Source: Solirubrobacter pauli
Lineage (GTDB): Bacteria > Actinomycetota > Thermoleophilia > Solirubrobacterales > Solirubrobacteraceae
Length of the DNA stretch: 64,000 bases
Assembly: GCF_003633755.1 (NCBI RefSeq)
Contig: NZ_RBIL01000001.1
Coordinates: 3,147,426-3,211,425 of the forward strand
Reading direction: 5' to 3'
Shown here: one piece after another, positions 25,833 to 37,442 of the stretch
Layout: each line of letters opens with the position of its first letter
Position numbering within the stretch: the first letter of the stretch is position 1
Notes under the pieces: generated by a model
The model's database searches: none
Seen by the model: only the letters and a program-made list of their open reading frames with translations
What the model was told of the DNA's origin: nothing
Translations under genes and position numbers: made by a program

Positions 25833-27053
25833 TCACGCCAGCCGGTCGGCTGCCTCCGTGGCGGCTCGAAGCCGACGCGCCAGATCCTCGGACGGCAGCT
25901 CGTCCAGCCGCCAGCCCCAGCCACCCGCGGTGCCCGGCTGGTTCATGCGTCCCTCGTTCCCGAGCCCCAGGATGTCCTGCGCCTGGATCATCGCCAGCCG
26001 CGCCTTCGAGGCGAACGCCAGCCGGATCATCGCCCAGTGCGGCTCGTCCTCGACGATCCCGTGCTCGCGCAGCGACTCCTCGACCAAGGCCAGCGACGCG
26101 GGCCCCAATCCGTCGTACCAGCCGCGGATCGTGTCGTTGTCGTGGGTGCCGGTGTAGACGACCTGGTTCTCCTCGTGGTAGGCGGGCACGTGCTGGGTGT
26201 GCCGCTCGGACGGGGTGAACCCGAACTGGAGCACGGCCATGCCGGGCAGGCCCAGCGACTCGCGCATGCGCTTGACCGGCGGGGTGATGACGCCGAGGTC
26301 CTCGGCGATCACGGGCAGCTCGCCCAGCACCGCGCGGGCGGCGAGCAGGGGCGCGGCGCCCGGGCCGCGCTTCCACGACCCCGCCGACGCCACCGGTGAG
26401 TCCTCCGGCACGGCCCAGTACGCGGTGAACGCCCGGAAGTGGTCGATCCGCACGAGGTCGAAGAGCTCGAAGATGCGACGGAGCCGGGCGATCCACCACG
26501 AGTAGCCGCGCTGCTGCAGCGCCGGCCAGTCGTAGACCGGGTTGCCCCACAGCTGGCCGTCCTCGGTGAACGCGTCCGGGGGGACGCCGGCGACGAAGCC
26601 GGGCTTGAAGATCTCCGGGTGGGCGAGCTCGTCGGCCGACTCGGGCGCGACGTAGATCGGGACGTCGCCGATCAGGCGAACCCCACGGTCAGCGGCATAA
26701 CGCCGGAGCTCGGCCCACTCGCGGTCGAAGCGGACCTGGTCGTCCAGGGCGTCCTCGCCGGCGAACGCGACCCAGTCGCCGATCCAGTCGGCGGCCTTCT
26801 CGCGGAAGGCCGCGCGCTCGGCGTCGCTGACCGGCGCCGACGGATCGGCCAGCAGGGCCGGAGAGGCCGCGAAGGCCGACGCCGACTTGTACGGCGACCC
26901 GTGTTCGTCGGGGGGTGTCAAAGGGAGCATCTGCCACCAGGTCTGGCCCGCCGCGGCGAGCCAATCGATCCAGGCAAACGCTTCCGGACCAAGGCGTCCG
27001 GATGGCAATGAGGTCGGGTGCAGATGCACCCCGGATGTACGAGGAAGGTTCAT
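25833..27053 (-). CDS. malQ: 4-alpha-glucanotransferase (amylomaltase), GH77
   Basis: Disproportionating enzyme of about 406 aa that transfers maltodextrin segments between alpha-1,4-glucans and releases glucose. SGVHLHPTSLPSG opens the catalytic domain. The nucleophile Asp is in VRIDHFRAF, the acid/base Glu in VIAEDLGVI and the third Asp in TGTHDNDT. It is shorter than the roughly 500-residue plant and Thermus enzymes, with reduced inserts. ATG 27053 is used; a longer frame adds a non-conserved 14 residues. It diverges from glgE with 32 bp between start codons, so promoter elements must overlap coding sequence. Confidence 0.92.
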   Translation of the reverse strand: MNLPRTSGVHLHPTSLPSGRLGPEAFAWIDWLAAAGQTWWQMLPLTPPDEHGSPYKSASAFAASPALLADPSAPVSDAERAAFREKAADWIGDWVAFAGEDALDDQVRFDREWAELRRYAADRGVRLIGDVPIYVAPESADELAHPEIFKPGFVAGVPPDAFTEDGQLWGNPVYDWPALQQRGYSWWIARLRRIFELFDLVRIDHFRAFTAYWAVPEDSPVASAGSWKRGPGAAPLLAARAVLGELPVIAEDLGVITPPVKRMRESLGLPGMAVLQFGFTPSERHTQHVPAYHEENQVVYTGTHDNDTIRGWYDGLGPASLALVEESLREHGIVEDEPHWAMIRLAFASKARLAMIQAQDILGLGNEGRMNQPGTAGGWGWRLDELPSEDLARRLRAATEAADRLA

Positions 27054-27085
27054 GTGATCGACTTGGCGGATACTCCTGCCCCGAG

Positions 27086-29029
27086 ATGCCCGCACCGAAG
27101 CGCAGTGAGCGCCCGCGCCGGATCAGGATCGCAAAGCCGGCGCCGGTCCTCGACAATGGACGCTATGCCGTCAAACGAACCGTCGGCGACACGGTCGCCG
27201 TGTCGGCCGACATCTTCCGTGATGGCCACGAGAAGCTGAAGGCCGTCGTCAAGTACAAGGCCCCCGGCGGTCGCCGCTGGCTGGAGGCCGAGCTGCGCGC
27301 CGTCGACGCGCACATCAGCGGCGTGCGCTGGGCGGGTGAGTTCACGGTCGAGACGCCCGGCACGTGGCAGTGGACGGTGGAGGCGTGGACCGACCGCTGG
27401 GCGACCTGGCACGACGAGCTGCGCCGCAAGGTCGACGCCGACCTCGACGAGGACCTCACCTCCGAGCTGTCCGAGGGCGTGATCTTCCTCAAGCGCGCGC
27501 TCGAGCGGGCCAAGGACCAGGACTCCAAGGGCAGCATCGAGTGGGCGATCGGCGTGCTCGAGTCCGACGCGGAGATCAACCACAAGTTCGACGTCGCGCT
27601 CGGCCCGGAGCTCTTCCAGGCGATGGAGCTCTCCCAGGAGCGGGAGGGCGCCGCGAGCCTCGAGAAGCCCGTGACGGTCGAGGTCGACCGCGTCCGCGCG
27701 CGCTTCAGCGCCTGGTACGAGCTGTTCCCGCGCTCGTGGGGCGGCCTCAAGGGCGTCGAGGAGCAGGTCCCGGCGATCGCCGACCTCGGCTTCGACGTCC
27801 TCTACCTGCTCCCGTTCCACCCGATCGGCGTCAACAAGCGCAAGGGCCGCAACAACAGCCTCACGGCCGGCCCCGACGACCCCGGCTCGCCCTACGCGAT
27901 CGGCGGCAAGGAGGGCGGCCACTTCGCCGTCCACCCGGAGCTGGGCACCGAGCAGGACGTCCGCGACCTCACCGCCACCGCCCACAAGCACGGGATGGAC
28001 GTGGCGCTGGACATCGCGCTCAACGCCTCCGCCGACCACCCGTGGCTGACCGAGCACCCCGAGTGGTTCCAGCAGCGCCCCGACGGCACGCTCAAGTACG
28101 CCGAGAACCCGCCCAAGCGCTACCAGGACATCTACAACTTCAACTGGGACACGGACGACTGGCAGGGTCTCTGGAACGCCTGGCGCGACGTCTTCCTGCA
28201 CTGGGTGGACTGCGGCATCAAGGTCTACCGCGTCGACAACCCGCACACGAAGCCGTTCGCGTTCTGGGAGTGGATCATCAAGGAGGTCCACAAGGTCGAT
28301 CGCGACGTGATCTTCCTGTCCGAGGCGTTCACGCGACGGGCCGTCATGCGGGAGCTGGCCAAGCTCGGCTTCACCCAGGGCTACACGTACTTCACGTGGA
28401 AGAACTCGCGCCACGAGATGGTCGAGTACTTCAACGAGCTCGCCTGGGGTGAGGAGAAGGAGTACTTCCGCCCGAACTTCTTCCCGGTCACGCCGGACAT
28501 CCTCCACGCCTACCTGCAGCACGGCGGCCCGCCGGCGTTCGTCACGCGGCTCGTCCTGGCCGGCACGCTCGCCCCGAGCTACGGCATCTACAGCGGCTAC
28601 GAGCACTTCGAGAACGTCCCGGTCAAGGAAGGCTCGGAGGAGTACCTGAACTCCGAGAAGTACGAGATCAAGGAGCGCAAGCTCGACGGCCCGCTGCTGC
28701 CGATGATGCGGCGGCTGAACGCGATCCGCCAGGAGAACGTCGCGCTCCAGCACCTGAGCAACGTCGCCTGGCTGGACGCCCAGAACGACAACCTGCTCGC
28801 CTACGCCAAGCAGGAGCCCGGGAACACGGTCATCACGGTCACGAACCTCGACCCGCACAACGCCCAGTCGGGGCTGGTGACCGTCCCCGCGGTGCTCGGC
28901 CTTCCGCCGGTGTTCGTGGTCGAGGACCAGTTCACCGGCAACCACTACGACTGGCGGATCGGCCCGAACTACGTGGAGCTGGACCCGCACGTCGTCGGCA
29001 AGCAGTTCCACGTCTTCAAGGTGCTCTGA
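27086..29029 (+). CDS. glgE: Alpha-1,4-glucan:maltose-1-phosphate maltosyltransferase (GlgE), GH13_3
   Basis: GlgE adds maltosyl units from alpha-maltose-1-phosphate to the non-reducing end of alpha-1,4-glucans. Protein of 647 aa. The N-terminal beta domain (DUF3416 type, residues about 20-110) has [12 protein letters not shown]. Next comes the barrel domain starting [15 protein letters not shown] with the KRKGRNN loop. The nucleophile is Asp384 in [12 protein letters not shown] and the acid/base is Glu413 in FLSEAFTR. The ATG at 27086 is preferred over a longer frame beginning inside malQ. The TGA and next GTG are separated by 1 bp, so this is the first gene of glgE-treS-mak-glgB. Confidence 0.95.
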   Translation: MPAPKRSERPRRIRIAKPAPVLDNGRYAVKRTVGDTVAVSADIFRDGHEKLKAVVKYKAPGGRRWLEAELRAVDAHISGVRWAGEFTVETPGTWQWTVEAWTDRWATWHDELRRKVDADLDEDLTSELSEGVIFLKRALERAKDQDSKGSIEWAIGVLESDAEINHKFDVALGPELFQAMELSQEREGAASLEKPVTVEVDRVRARFSAWYELFPRSWGGLKGVEEQVPAIADLGFDVLYLLPFHPIGVNKRKGRNNSLTAGPDDPGSPYAIGGKEGGHFAVHPELGTEQDVRDLTATAHKHGMDVALDIALNASADHPWLTEHPEWFQQRPDGTLKYAENPPKRYQDIYNFNWDTDDWQGLWNAWRDVFLHWVDCGIKVYRVDNPHTKPFAFWEWIIKEVHKVDRDVIFLSEAFTRRAVMRELAKLGFTQGYTYFTWKNSRHEMVEYFNELAWGEEKEYFRPNFFPVTPDILHAYLQHGGPPAFVTRLVLAGTLAPSYGIYSGYEHFENVPVKEGSEEYLNSEKYEIKERKLDGPLLPMMRRLNAIRQENVALQHLSNVAWLDAQNDNLLAYAKQEPGNTVITVTNLDPHNAQSGLVTVPAVLGLPPVFVVEDQFTGNHYDWRIGPNYVELDPHVVGKQFHVFKVL

Positions 29030-29030
29030 C

Positions 29031-30706
29031 GTGGCGGCAGGCACGCGGAACGACCCGGGGCAGTGGTTCGAGGCACAGCCGCTGTGGTTCAAGACGGCCG
29101 TGTTCTACGAGATCCACACCCGCGCCTTCTTCGACGCCAACGGCGACGGGTCCGGGGACTTCCGCGGCCTGACCGAGAAGCTCGACTACCTGCAGTGGCT
29201 GGGTGTGGACTGCATCTGGCTGCTGCCGTTCTTCAAGTCGCCGCTGCGCGACGGCGGCTACGACATCAGCGACTTCTTCCAGATCCAGCCCGACTACGGG
29301 ACCGTCGACGACGTCCGTGACTTCATCGAGGCCGCCCATCAGCGCGGCATCCGCGTGATCGCGGACCTCGTGATGAACCACACGTCGGCCGACCACCCGT
29401 GGTTCCAGGAGTCACGCCAAGGGCCCGACAGCCCCAAGCGCGACTGGTACGTGTGGTCCGACGACCCCACGCGCTACTCCGAGGCCCGGATCATCTTCAC
29501 GGACACCGAGACGTCGAACTGGACCTGGGACGACGAGGCGCAGGCCTACTACTGGCACCGCTTCTTCTCCCACCAGCCGGACCTGAACTTCGACAACCCC
29601 GATGTCCGGGACGCGATGCTCGAGGTCCTGCGCTTCTGGCTGGACCTGGGCATGGACGGGTTCCGCCTCGACGCCGTCCCGTACCTGTACGAGCGCGACG
29701 GCACCAACGGCGAGAACCTCCCGGAGACGCACCAGTACCTCAAGCGCGTCCGCGAGGAGATCGACCGCCTCTACCCCGACCGCGTGCTGCTCGCGGAGGC
29801 CAACCAGTGGCCGGCCGACGTGGTCGAGTACTTCGGCGACGGCGACGAGTGCCACATGGCCTTCCACTTCCCGGTGATGCCGCGCATGTTCATGGCCGTC
29901 CGGCGGGAGGAGGCCACCCCGATCTACGAGATCCTCGCCCAGACGCCCGACATCCCCGACAACTGCCAGTGGGGCCTGTTCCTGCGCAACCACGACGAGC
30001 TCACGCTCGAGATGGTCACGGACGAGGAACGCGACTACATGTACGCGGAGTACGCCAAGGACCCGCGGATGAAGATCAACGTCGGCATCCGCAGGCGGCT
30101 CGCCCCGCTGCTCGAGGGCGGCCGCGACGAGATCGAGCTGCTGCACGCGATCCTCTTCAGCCTGCCGGGCTCGCCGGTCCTCTACTACGGCGACGAGATC
30201 GCGATGGGCGACAACGTCTACCTCGGCGACCGCGACGGCGTCCGCACGCCGATGCAGTGGAGCGGCGACCGCAACGGCGGCTTCTCCCGCGCGGACTTCG
30301 CCCAGCTCTATGCGCCGCCGCTGATGGACCCGGTGTACGGCTTCCAGGCCGTCAACGTCGAGGCGCAGATGCGCACGCCTTACAGCCTGCTGCGCTGGCT
30401 GCGGCGGTTCGTCGCGCTGCGCAAGGAGCATCCCGTCTTCGGCCTCGGCACCTACGAGCCGCTCACGCCGTCGAACGGCAAGGTCTTCGCGCACGTCCGC
30501 ACCTTCCACGAGGACGTGATGCTCTGCGTCCACAACCTCGCCCGCTCCGCCCAGGCGGTGGAGCTGGACCTCTCGGCCTACGAAGGACGGTCGCCCGTGG
30601 AGATCTTCGGCCGCTCGCGGTTCCCGCGCATCGGCGAGCTCCCGTACCTCCTCACGCTCGCACCGCGCGGTTTCTATTGGTTCCAACTGGTGAAGGATGA
30701 GCCGGA

Positions 30707-30710
<4 letters not shown>
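29031..30710 (+). CDS. treS: Maltose alpha-D-glucosyltransferase / trehalose synthase (TreS), GH13_16
   Basis: Reversibly isomerises trehalose and maltose. Length 559 aa without a fused maltokinase, as in mycobacteria. [19 protein letters not shown] opens the barrel. The nucleophile is Asp214 in [10 protein letters not shown], the acid/base Glu256 in LLAEANQWP and the third carboxylate Asp322 in [11 protein letters not shown]. The GTG at 29031 sits 1 bp after the glgE stop and the final ATGA overlaps mak. In the GlgE pathway it supplies maltose from trehalose to the kinase encoded next. Confidence 0.96.
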
Positions 30711-32053
<1,343 letters not shown>

Positions 32054-32062
32054 ACTAGAGAT

Positions 32063-34258
32063 ATGAGCGAAGCCGACCAGCTGGTCTCCCGCCAGCACGC
32101 GAACCCCCACGGATACCTCGGTGCCCACCCCGACAACGGCTCGGGCGTGGTGATCCGCACCTTCCGCCCGGCCGCGGCCAAGGTCGAGGTGGTGCTGGCG
32201 GACGGCTCCCACGAGACGCTCGGGTGCGTGCACCCCGGGGGCGTCTTCGAGGGGCACATCAAGGGCGTCGACCTGCCGCTCGACTACAAGCTCGAGGTCG
32301 ACTACGGCGAGTCGGGCACGATCACGATCGACGACCCGTACCGCTTCCTGCCGACGATCGGCGAGCTGGACGTCCACCTGCTGGGCGAGGGCCGGCACGA
32401 GGAGCTGTGGGAGCGCCTGGGCGCGCACGTGACCGAGGTCGACGGCGTCGCCGGTACCGCGTTCGCCGTCTGGGCCCCGTCCGCGAAGTCCGTCTCGGTC
32501 GTGGGCGACTTCAACTACTGGGACGGGCGCATCCACCCGATGCGCTCGCTCGGCTCGTCCGGCATCTGGGAGCTGTTCCTCCCGGGCGTGGCCGACGGTG
32601 CCCGGTACAAGTACGAGATCCTCACGCAGGAGAACGAGATCCGGCTCAAGGCCGACCCCGTCGCGTTCGCGACCGAGGTGCCGCCGAAGACCGCCTCGGT
32701 CGTCCACGACCCGCAGCACGTGTGGAACGACAAGGAGTGGCTGGAGGCGCGGCGCCAGTCCAGCGCGCAGGACGGCCCGATGTCGATCTACGAGGTGCAC
32801 CTGGGCTCCTGGCGGCTGAACCCGCTCGAGGACAACCGCTCGCTGAACTACCTCGAGCTGGCCGACGAGCTGTCGGCCTACGCGAAGGACATGGGGTTCA
32901 CCCACATCGAGCTGCTGCCGGTGATGGCCCACCCGTTCACGGGCTCCTGGGGCTACCAGGTGACCGGCTACTTCGCGCCCACGCCGAAGTTCGGCACCCC
33001 TGACGACTTCCGCGAGTTCGTCGACCGCGTACATCAGAACGGGCTCGGCGTGATCCTCGACTGGGTCCCGGCGCACTTCCCGCGCGACGACTTCGCGCTC
33101 GCCCGCTTCGACGGCACCGCGCTCTACGAGCACGACGACCCGCGCCGCGGCGCGCACCCGGACTGGGGCACGCTCGTCTTCAACTACGGCCGCCACGAGG
33201 TCCGCAACTTCCTCGTGTCCAACGCGCTGTTCTGGCTCGAGGAGTTCCACGCCGACGGCATCCGCGTCGACGCCGTCGCGTCGATGCTCTACCTGGACTA
33301 CTCGCGCGAAGAGGGCCAGTGGGTGCCGAACGAGTACGGCGGCAACGAGGACCTCGACGCGGTCAAGTTCCTGAAGGAGTTCAACGAGGTCGTGCACGGC
33401 CGCGAGCCGGGCGTGATCTCCGCCGCCGAGGAGTCGACGGCGTGGCCGGGCGTCTCGCGGCCCACGTACCTGGGCGGGCTCGGGTTCGGGTTCAAGTGGA
33501 ACATGGGCTGGATGCACGACACGCTGTCGTACTTCCAGAACGACCCGATCTACCGGCGCTACCACCACCACGAGCTGACCTTCAGCCTCGTGTACGCGTT
33601 CACGGAGAACTTCATCCTCCCGCTCTCGCACGACGAGGTCGTGCACGGCAAGGGGTCGCTGCTGGACAAGATGCCGGGCGACCGCTGGCAGCAGCTCGCG
33701 AACCTGCGCTCCCTGTACGCCTACATGTGGGCGCATCCCGGCAAGAAGCTCCTGTTCATGGGCCAGGAGTTCGCCCAGCAGCAGGAGTGGAGCGAGGCGC
33801 GGTCGCTCGACTGGCACCTGCTCGAGAACCCGGAGCACTCCGGGGTGCAGTCGCTGGTGCGGGACCTCAACCACGCCTACAAGGCGGAGCCGGCGCTGTG
33901 GGAGATGGACTTCGACGGCACCGGGTTCTGGTGGACCGAGGCGAACGCGGCGGACGACAACGTGATCGCCTTCGCGCGCCGCACGCGGGACTCCCAGCGC
34001 GTGGCGCTGTTCGTCGGCAACTTCTCGCCGGTCGTGCGCGAGAACTACCGGATCGGCCTGCCGCGGCCGGGCCGCTGGAATGAGGTCGTCAACACCGACG
34101 CGAGCAGCTACGGCGGCTCGGGCGTCGGGAACATGGGCGCGATCGAGGCCGAGGGCGAGGGCTGGCACGGCCAGCCGTTCAGCGCCGAGGTCACGCTGCC
34201 GCCGCTCGGAGCGATCTGGCTGGTGCCCGAGCGAAATGACCGAGCTACTGGCAAGTAG
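32063..34258 (+). CDS. glgB: 1,4-alpha-glucan branching enzyme (GlgB), GH13
   Basis: Introduces alpha-1,6 branches into alpha-1,4-glucan. Length 731 aa, typical for the form with two N-terminal carbohydrate-binding beta domains (AHPDNGSGVVIRTFRP; TAFAVWAPSAKSVSVVGDFN). The barrel begins SIYEVHLGSWR. Catalytic residues are Asp in IRVDAVASMLY, Glu in SAAEESTAWPG and Asp in LSHDEVVHGKGS. It starts 9 bp after mak, ending the four-gene glgE-treS-mak-glgB unit. It diversifies the linear glucan made by GlgE. Confidence 0.96.
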   Translation: MSEADQLVSRQHANPHGYLGAHPDNGSGVVIRTFRPAAAKVEVVLADGSHETLGCVHPGGVFEGHIKGVDLPLDYKLEVDYGESGTITIDDPYRFLPTIGELDVHLLGEGRHEELWERLGAHVTEVDGVAGTAFAVWAPSAKSVSVVGDFNYWDGRIHPMRSLGSSGIWELFLPGVADGARYKYEILTQENEIRLKADPVAFATEVPPKTASVVHDPQHVWNDKEWLEARRQSSAQDGPMSIYEVHLGSWRLNPLEDNRSLNYLELADELSAYAKDMGFTHIELLPVMAHPFTGSWGYQVTGYFAPTPKFGTPDDFREFVDRVHQNGLGVILDWVPAHFPRDDFALARFDGTALYEHDDPRRGAHPDWGTLVFNYGRHEVRNFLVSNALFWLEEFHADGIRVDAVASMLYLDYSREEGQWVPNEYGGNEDLDAVKFLKEFNEVVHGREPGVISAAEESTAWPGVSRPTYLGGLGFGFKWNMGWMHDTLSYFQNDPIYRRYHHHELTFSLVYAFTENFILPLSHDEVVHGKGSLLDKMPGDRWQQLANLRSLYAYMWAHPGKKLLFMGQEFAQQQEWSEARSLDWHLLENPEHSGVQSLVRDLNHAYKAEPALWEMDFDGTGFWWTEANAADDNVIAFARRTRDSQRVALFVGNFSPVVRENYRIGLPRPGRWNEVVNTDASSYGGSGVGNMGAIEAEGEGWHGQPFSAEVTLPPLGAIWLVPERNDRATGK

Positions 34259-34293
34259 CTAAATCGAGGGGGGACCGGGCCGACTACGGGGGT

Positions 34294-35271
34294 GTGCACG
34301 ATGAACGCCGCCTCATGGGCCCGGTCTCCGGGTGGCTCTGGCTCGCCGCCGTGGTGGTGGCGATCGCGTGCCGCGTGGTGCCCGGCGCGCCCGGCGGCGA
34401 CGCCGCGCTCTTCTGGGCGCTCGCCGTCGGCACCGCGGCCTACGGGCTCGGCTGCGTCACCCGGCTGATCCCCTGGCACAAGGTCTCGATCCGCGGTCAC
34501 GCGATCACGGTCGCGGCCTGCCAGCCGCTGATCGTGGCCGCGCTGTCGGTGACCGGCGAGGCGCAGTCCTACCTCGCCCCGGTCCTCGTGCTGCCGGCGC
34601 TGTACGTGGCGTACTTCTTCCCGTTGCGCTACGCCGTCCCGCTCGCCGTGCTCGAGGTCGGGACGTTCGCCTCACCGCTGCTGTACGCGGAGGGGGCGGG
34701 GCCGCTGCTGGCGCGGACGCTGGCCTACGCGGTCGCCTACGCGGCGCTCGTGGCGACGATCCAGTTCTTCAAGCGCCGCCTCGTCGAGGCCGAGCGCGAG
34801 CAGCACCAGATGGCCCGCGTGGACCCGCTCACGGGCCTCGCCAACCGGCGCGCGTTCGACGAGGCGCTGTCCAGCGCGTTCGAGAGCGGCCGCGTGTTCA
34901 CGGTCCTGCTGATCGACGTCGACTTCTTCAAGCAGATCAACGACCGCTTCGGCCACACGACCGGCGACCGCGTCCTGCGTGAGCTGGCCGCGCACGCCTC
35001 GGCCGAGGTCCGCACGAGCGACTGCCTGGCGCGCATCGGCGGCGACGAGTTCGCGCTCGTCGTGCCCGGCGCGGGCGACGAGGCCGCCGCTCGCCTGCGC
35101 GAGACGCTGCGCGAGGCCGGCGCCCGAGTGGACGCCGGGGACCGCCCGCTCAGCCTGACGGTCGTCGCCGCCGTCCATCCGCGGGACGGCGACGACCGCG
35201 CGACGCTCATGCGCACCCTCGACCGGCGACTGCACACGGTCAAGGACGCGCGCGCTAACGCCGCTGCTTGA
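34294..35271 (+). CDS. Membrane GGDEF diguanylate cyclase
   Basis: Predicted c-di-GMP synthase of 325 aa. The N-terminal half has five or six transmembrane helices (about residues 9-150). A short coiled linker leads to a GGDEF domain with DPLTGLANRRAFDEAL, IDVDFFKQINDRFGH and intact active-site loop RIGGDEFALVVPG. No RxxD inhibitory site precedes it. It starts with GTG, 35 bp after glgB, and may be the last gene of that unit or separate. The link to glycogen metabolism is only positional. Its 3' end overlaps the convergent secreted protein gene by 17 bp. Confidence 0.92.
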   Translation: MHDERRLMGPVSGWLWLAAVVVAIACRVVPGAPGGDAALFWALAVGTAAYGLGCVTRLIPWHKVSIRGHAITVAACQPLIVAALSVTGEAQSYLAPVLVLPALYVAYFFPLRYAVPLAVLEVGTFASPLLYAEGAGPLLARTLAYAVAYAALVATIQFFKRRLVEAEREQHQMARVDPLTGLANRRAFDEALSSAFESGRVFTVLLIDVDFFKQINDRFGHTTGDRVLRELAAHASAEVRTSDCLARIGGDEFALVVPGAGDEAAARLRETLREAGARVDAGDRPLSLTVVAAVHPRDGDDRATLMRTLDRRLHTVKDARANAAA

Positions 35272-36472
35272 GGTTGATCACGCGCGAGCTGCCGGAGACC
35301 TGGAGCCCGTCGTTGCGCGGGTTGACCAGGACGCGGTAGTTCATCGCCCGCGTGCGGGAGCGGGTGACCGTGAACGAGTAGCGGGAGCGGTCGCTGCCGA
35401 GCGCTGTCACGCCGGCCCGCTTGACCGGGATCCAGCGACCGCTCCGCGACTGGCGCTGCAGCGAGGCGCGGCCCCTGGGCACCGAGGGCCAGATCGCGCC
35501 GGTGAGCCGGGTGCGACGGGTCGAGACGCGGCTCGTCTTCAGCCCCACCTTGACGGCCACCGACACGGTGCTGACGCCGCTCGTGACCACGGTCGAGGTG
35601 CGGGTCGCGACGCGCAGGCGGGTGGTGGCGAACAGCGGCGGCACGGTCAGCGTGAAGCGGCCGGAGCTGTTCGAATTGGCCGTGGCGAGCGGCGTCCACT
35701 GGCCCTGGAACGGGAAGTCGAGCTTCTCGACGGCGACCGGCGTGGTGCCCGATCCGCTGACGGTGCCCGTGATCGTCAGCCCCGAGCCCCAGGTCGGCTT
35801 GACGGTGGACGGCGTGATCGCGACGCCGGTCGGCACGCGGGAGGTCGTGAACGTGCGGTTCCCGCCGCGGGTGATGCCGGCCGCGCTCGTCGCCACGGCG
35901 CGGTAGTTGTACCGGGTGTTCGGGCGCAGGCCCCCGATCGGGGCGCCCGCGGAGACGGTCGACGTGCCGGCGCCGATCCCCACGGTCGGCGTGCGGGTGC
36001 CGTACGAGGTCGACGTGCCGTACTCGAAGTAGACGTCGGTCGCCAGCCCGCGCGGGTTGATGCCCGCGTTCAGGGTCGCGCCGCCGCCGCTCACGCCGGT
36101 CGCCGCCCGGCTGGAGATCGATGGGGCGGCCGCCGGGGCGCTGGTCTTGAGCGTCCGGTCGCTGCCGCGGGTGACGCCGGAGGCGTTCGTGGCCACGAGC
36201 CGGTAGTGGTAGGTCGTGTTGTTCGTCAGGCTCGTGAGCGTGGCCCGCGCGGCGACGTCGGCGGTGCCGTTGCCGGCGTCCTGCTGGGGCGTCGTGAGCC
36301 CGTAGGACGTCGAGGTCCCGTACTCGAACTGGTACGTGGTGGCTTCACCGCCGGGGTTGACCGTGCCGGTCACGGCGGCCGAGCCGGTCGTGACCGACTC
36401 CGCTCCGCCGGTCGTGACGGTGGGCGCGGATTGGGCGATCAGAGCGGTGGCGAACAGGGCGGCGAGTTGCAT
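35255..36472 (-). CDS. Secreted protein with fibronectin/Ig-like repeats
   Basis: Exported protein of about 405 aa. ATG 36472 gives a short signal peptide (LAALFATALIAQS). Two tandem beta-sandwich repeats of about 90 residues share the pattern FEYGTSTSYG ... YRLVATNASGVTRG and FEYGTSTSYG ... YRAVATSAAGITRG, typical of bacterial surface repeat proteins. A third Ig-like region and a basic C-terminal domain follow. No catalytic motif is visible. Longer frames upstream overlap the nucleoside hydrolase start and are shadows. It splits the two glucan gene blocks and points the opposite way, so it is not part of either transcription unit. Confidence 0.75.
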   Translation of the reverse strand: MQLAALFATALIAQSAPTVTTGGAESVTTGSAAVTGTVNPGGEATTYQFEYGTSTSYGLTTPQQDAGNGTADVAARATLTSLTNNTTYHYRLVATNASGVTRGSDRTLKTSAPAAAPSISSRAATGVSGGGATLNAGINPRGLATDVYFEYGTSTSYGTRTPTVGIGAGTSTVSAGAPIGGLRPNTRYNYRAVATSAAGITRGGNRTFTTSRVPTGVAITPSTVKPTWGSGLTITGTVSGSGTTPVAVEKLDFPFQGQWTPLATANSNSSGRFTLTVPPLFATTRLRVATRTSTVVTSGVSTVSVAVKVGLKTSRVSTRRTRLTGAIWPSVPRGRASLQRQSRSGRWIPVKRAGVTALGSDRSRYSFTVTRSRTRAMNYRVLVNPRNDGLQVSGSSRVINLKQRR

Positions 36473-36512
36473 GGCGACCGTGTGAACACGCGGCCCGCTT
36501 GAATGATGCGCC

Positions 36513-37442
36513 ATGCCGAAGACGCCGGTGATCATCGACTGCGACCCTGGCCACGACGACGCGATGGCTCTGCTGCTCGCGCTCGCGAGCCCTGAGCTCG
36601 AGGTCGTGGCCGTGACCACGGTCGCGGGCAACCAGACGCTCGAGAAGGTCACGGCCAACGCCATCCGGGTGCTGGACGTCGCGGGCGCGCGCGACATCCC
36701 GGTCGCCGCGGGCGCGGGCCGGCCGCTCGTGCACGACACGGCGCGGGTCGCCGACGAGGTGCACGGCGAGACCGGGCTGGACGGCCCGGACCTGCCGCCG
36801 CCGTCGCGTGAGCCCGAGGCCATCCACGCGGTCGAGCTGATGGCGCGCGAGCTGCGCAAGCGCCCTCTGACGCTGATCCCGGTCGGCCCGCTGACCAACA
36901 TCGCGCTGCTGATCGCGATGTATCCCGAGCTCGTCGAGAACATCGAGGACATCATCGTCATGGGCGGCGCCATCGGCCTGGGGAACGTCACGCCGAGCGC
37001 GGAGTTCAACGTCTGGGTCGATCCGGAGGCGGCCAAGCGCGTGTTCGAGTCCGACGCGGACGTGACGATGATCGGCCTCGACGTCACGCACCGGGCGATG
37101 CTGAGCGCCGAGCGGGCGGAAGCGCTGCGCGAGACGGGGCGGGCCGGCGCGGTCGTCGCCGACCTGCACGCGTTCTACCGACGGTTCCATCTGGAGGTGT
37201 ATGGGCATGACGACACACCAGTGCACGATGCCCTTGCGGTCGCCCACGCGATCGACCCTTCCATCCTCCACACCACGCAGCTGAGCGTCGAGATCGACGT
37301 CACCCACGGTCCCGCTCGCGGGCGCACGGTCGTCGACCAGCTGCGCCGCACGGACCGTCCCGCCAACGCGCACGTCGCCGTCGACGTGGACGCCGAGCGC
37401 TTCATCGACCTCCTCACGACCCGGATCGGCTCGCTGGCTTGA
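36513..37442 (+). CDS. Inosine/uridine-preferring nucleoside hydrolase family protein
   Basis: Hydrolyses the N-glycosidic bond of ribonucleosides to base and ribose. Length 309 aa. The calcium-binding signature IIDCDPGHDDAMAL is at the N-terminus, followed by VTTVAGNQTLEKVTANA, LIPVGPLTNIALL, IVMGGA and AEFNVWVDPEAA. Asp and His (VYGHDDTPVHDALAVAHAID) at the C-terminus are conserved. Its TGA overlaps the TTG of treZ (TTGA), so it is the first gene of a four-gene unit with treZ-glgX-treY. A nucleoside hydrolase in a trehalose operon is unusual. Confidence 0.93.
   Translation: MPKTPVIIDCDPGHDDAMALLLALASPELEVVAVTTVAGNQTLEKVTANAIRVLDVAGARDIPVAAGAGRPLVHDTARVADEVHGETGLDGPDLPPPSREPEAIHAVELMARELRKRPLTLIPVGPLTNIALLIAMYPELVENIEDIIVMGGAIGLGNVTPSAEFNVWVDPEAAKRVFESDADVTMIGLDVTHRAMLSAERAEALRETGRAGAVVADLHAFYRRFHLEVYGHDDTPVHDALAVAHAIDPSILHTTQLSVEIDVTHGPARGRTVVDQLRRTDRPANAHVAVDVDAERFIDLLTTRIGSLA

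Noticed and set aside
26915-27085. Longer GlgE N-terminus overlapping malQ
   Set aside because: The added residues are not GlgE-like, and ATG 27086 begins a normal basic N-terminus.
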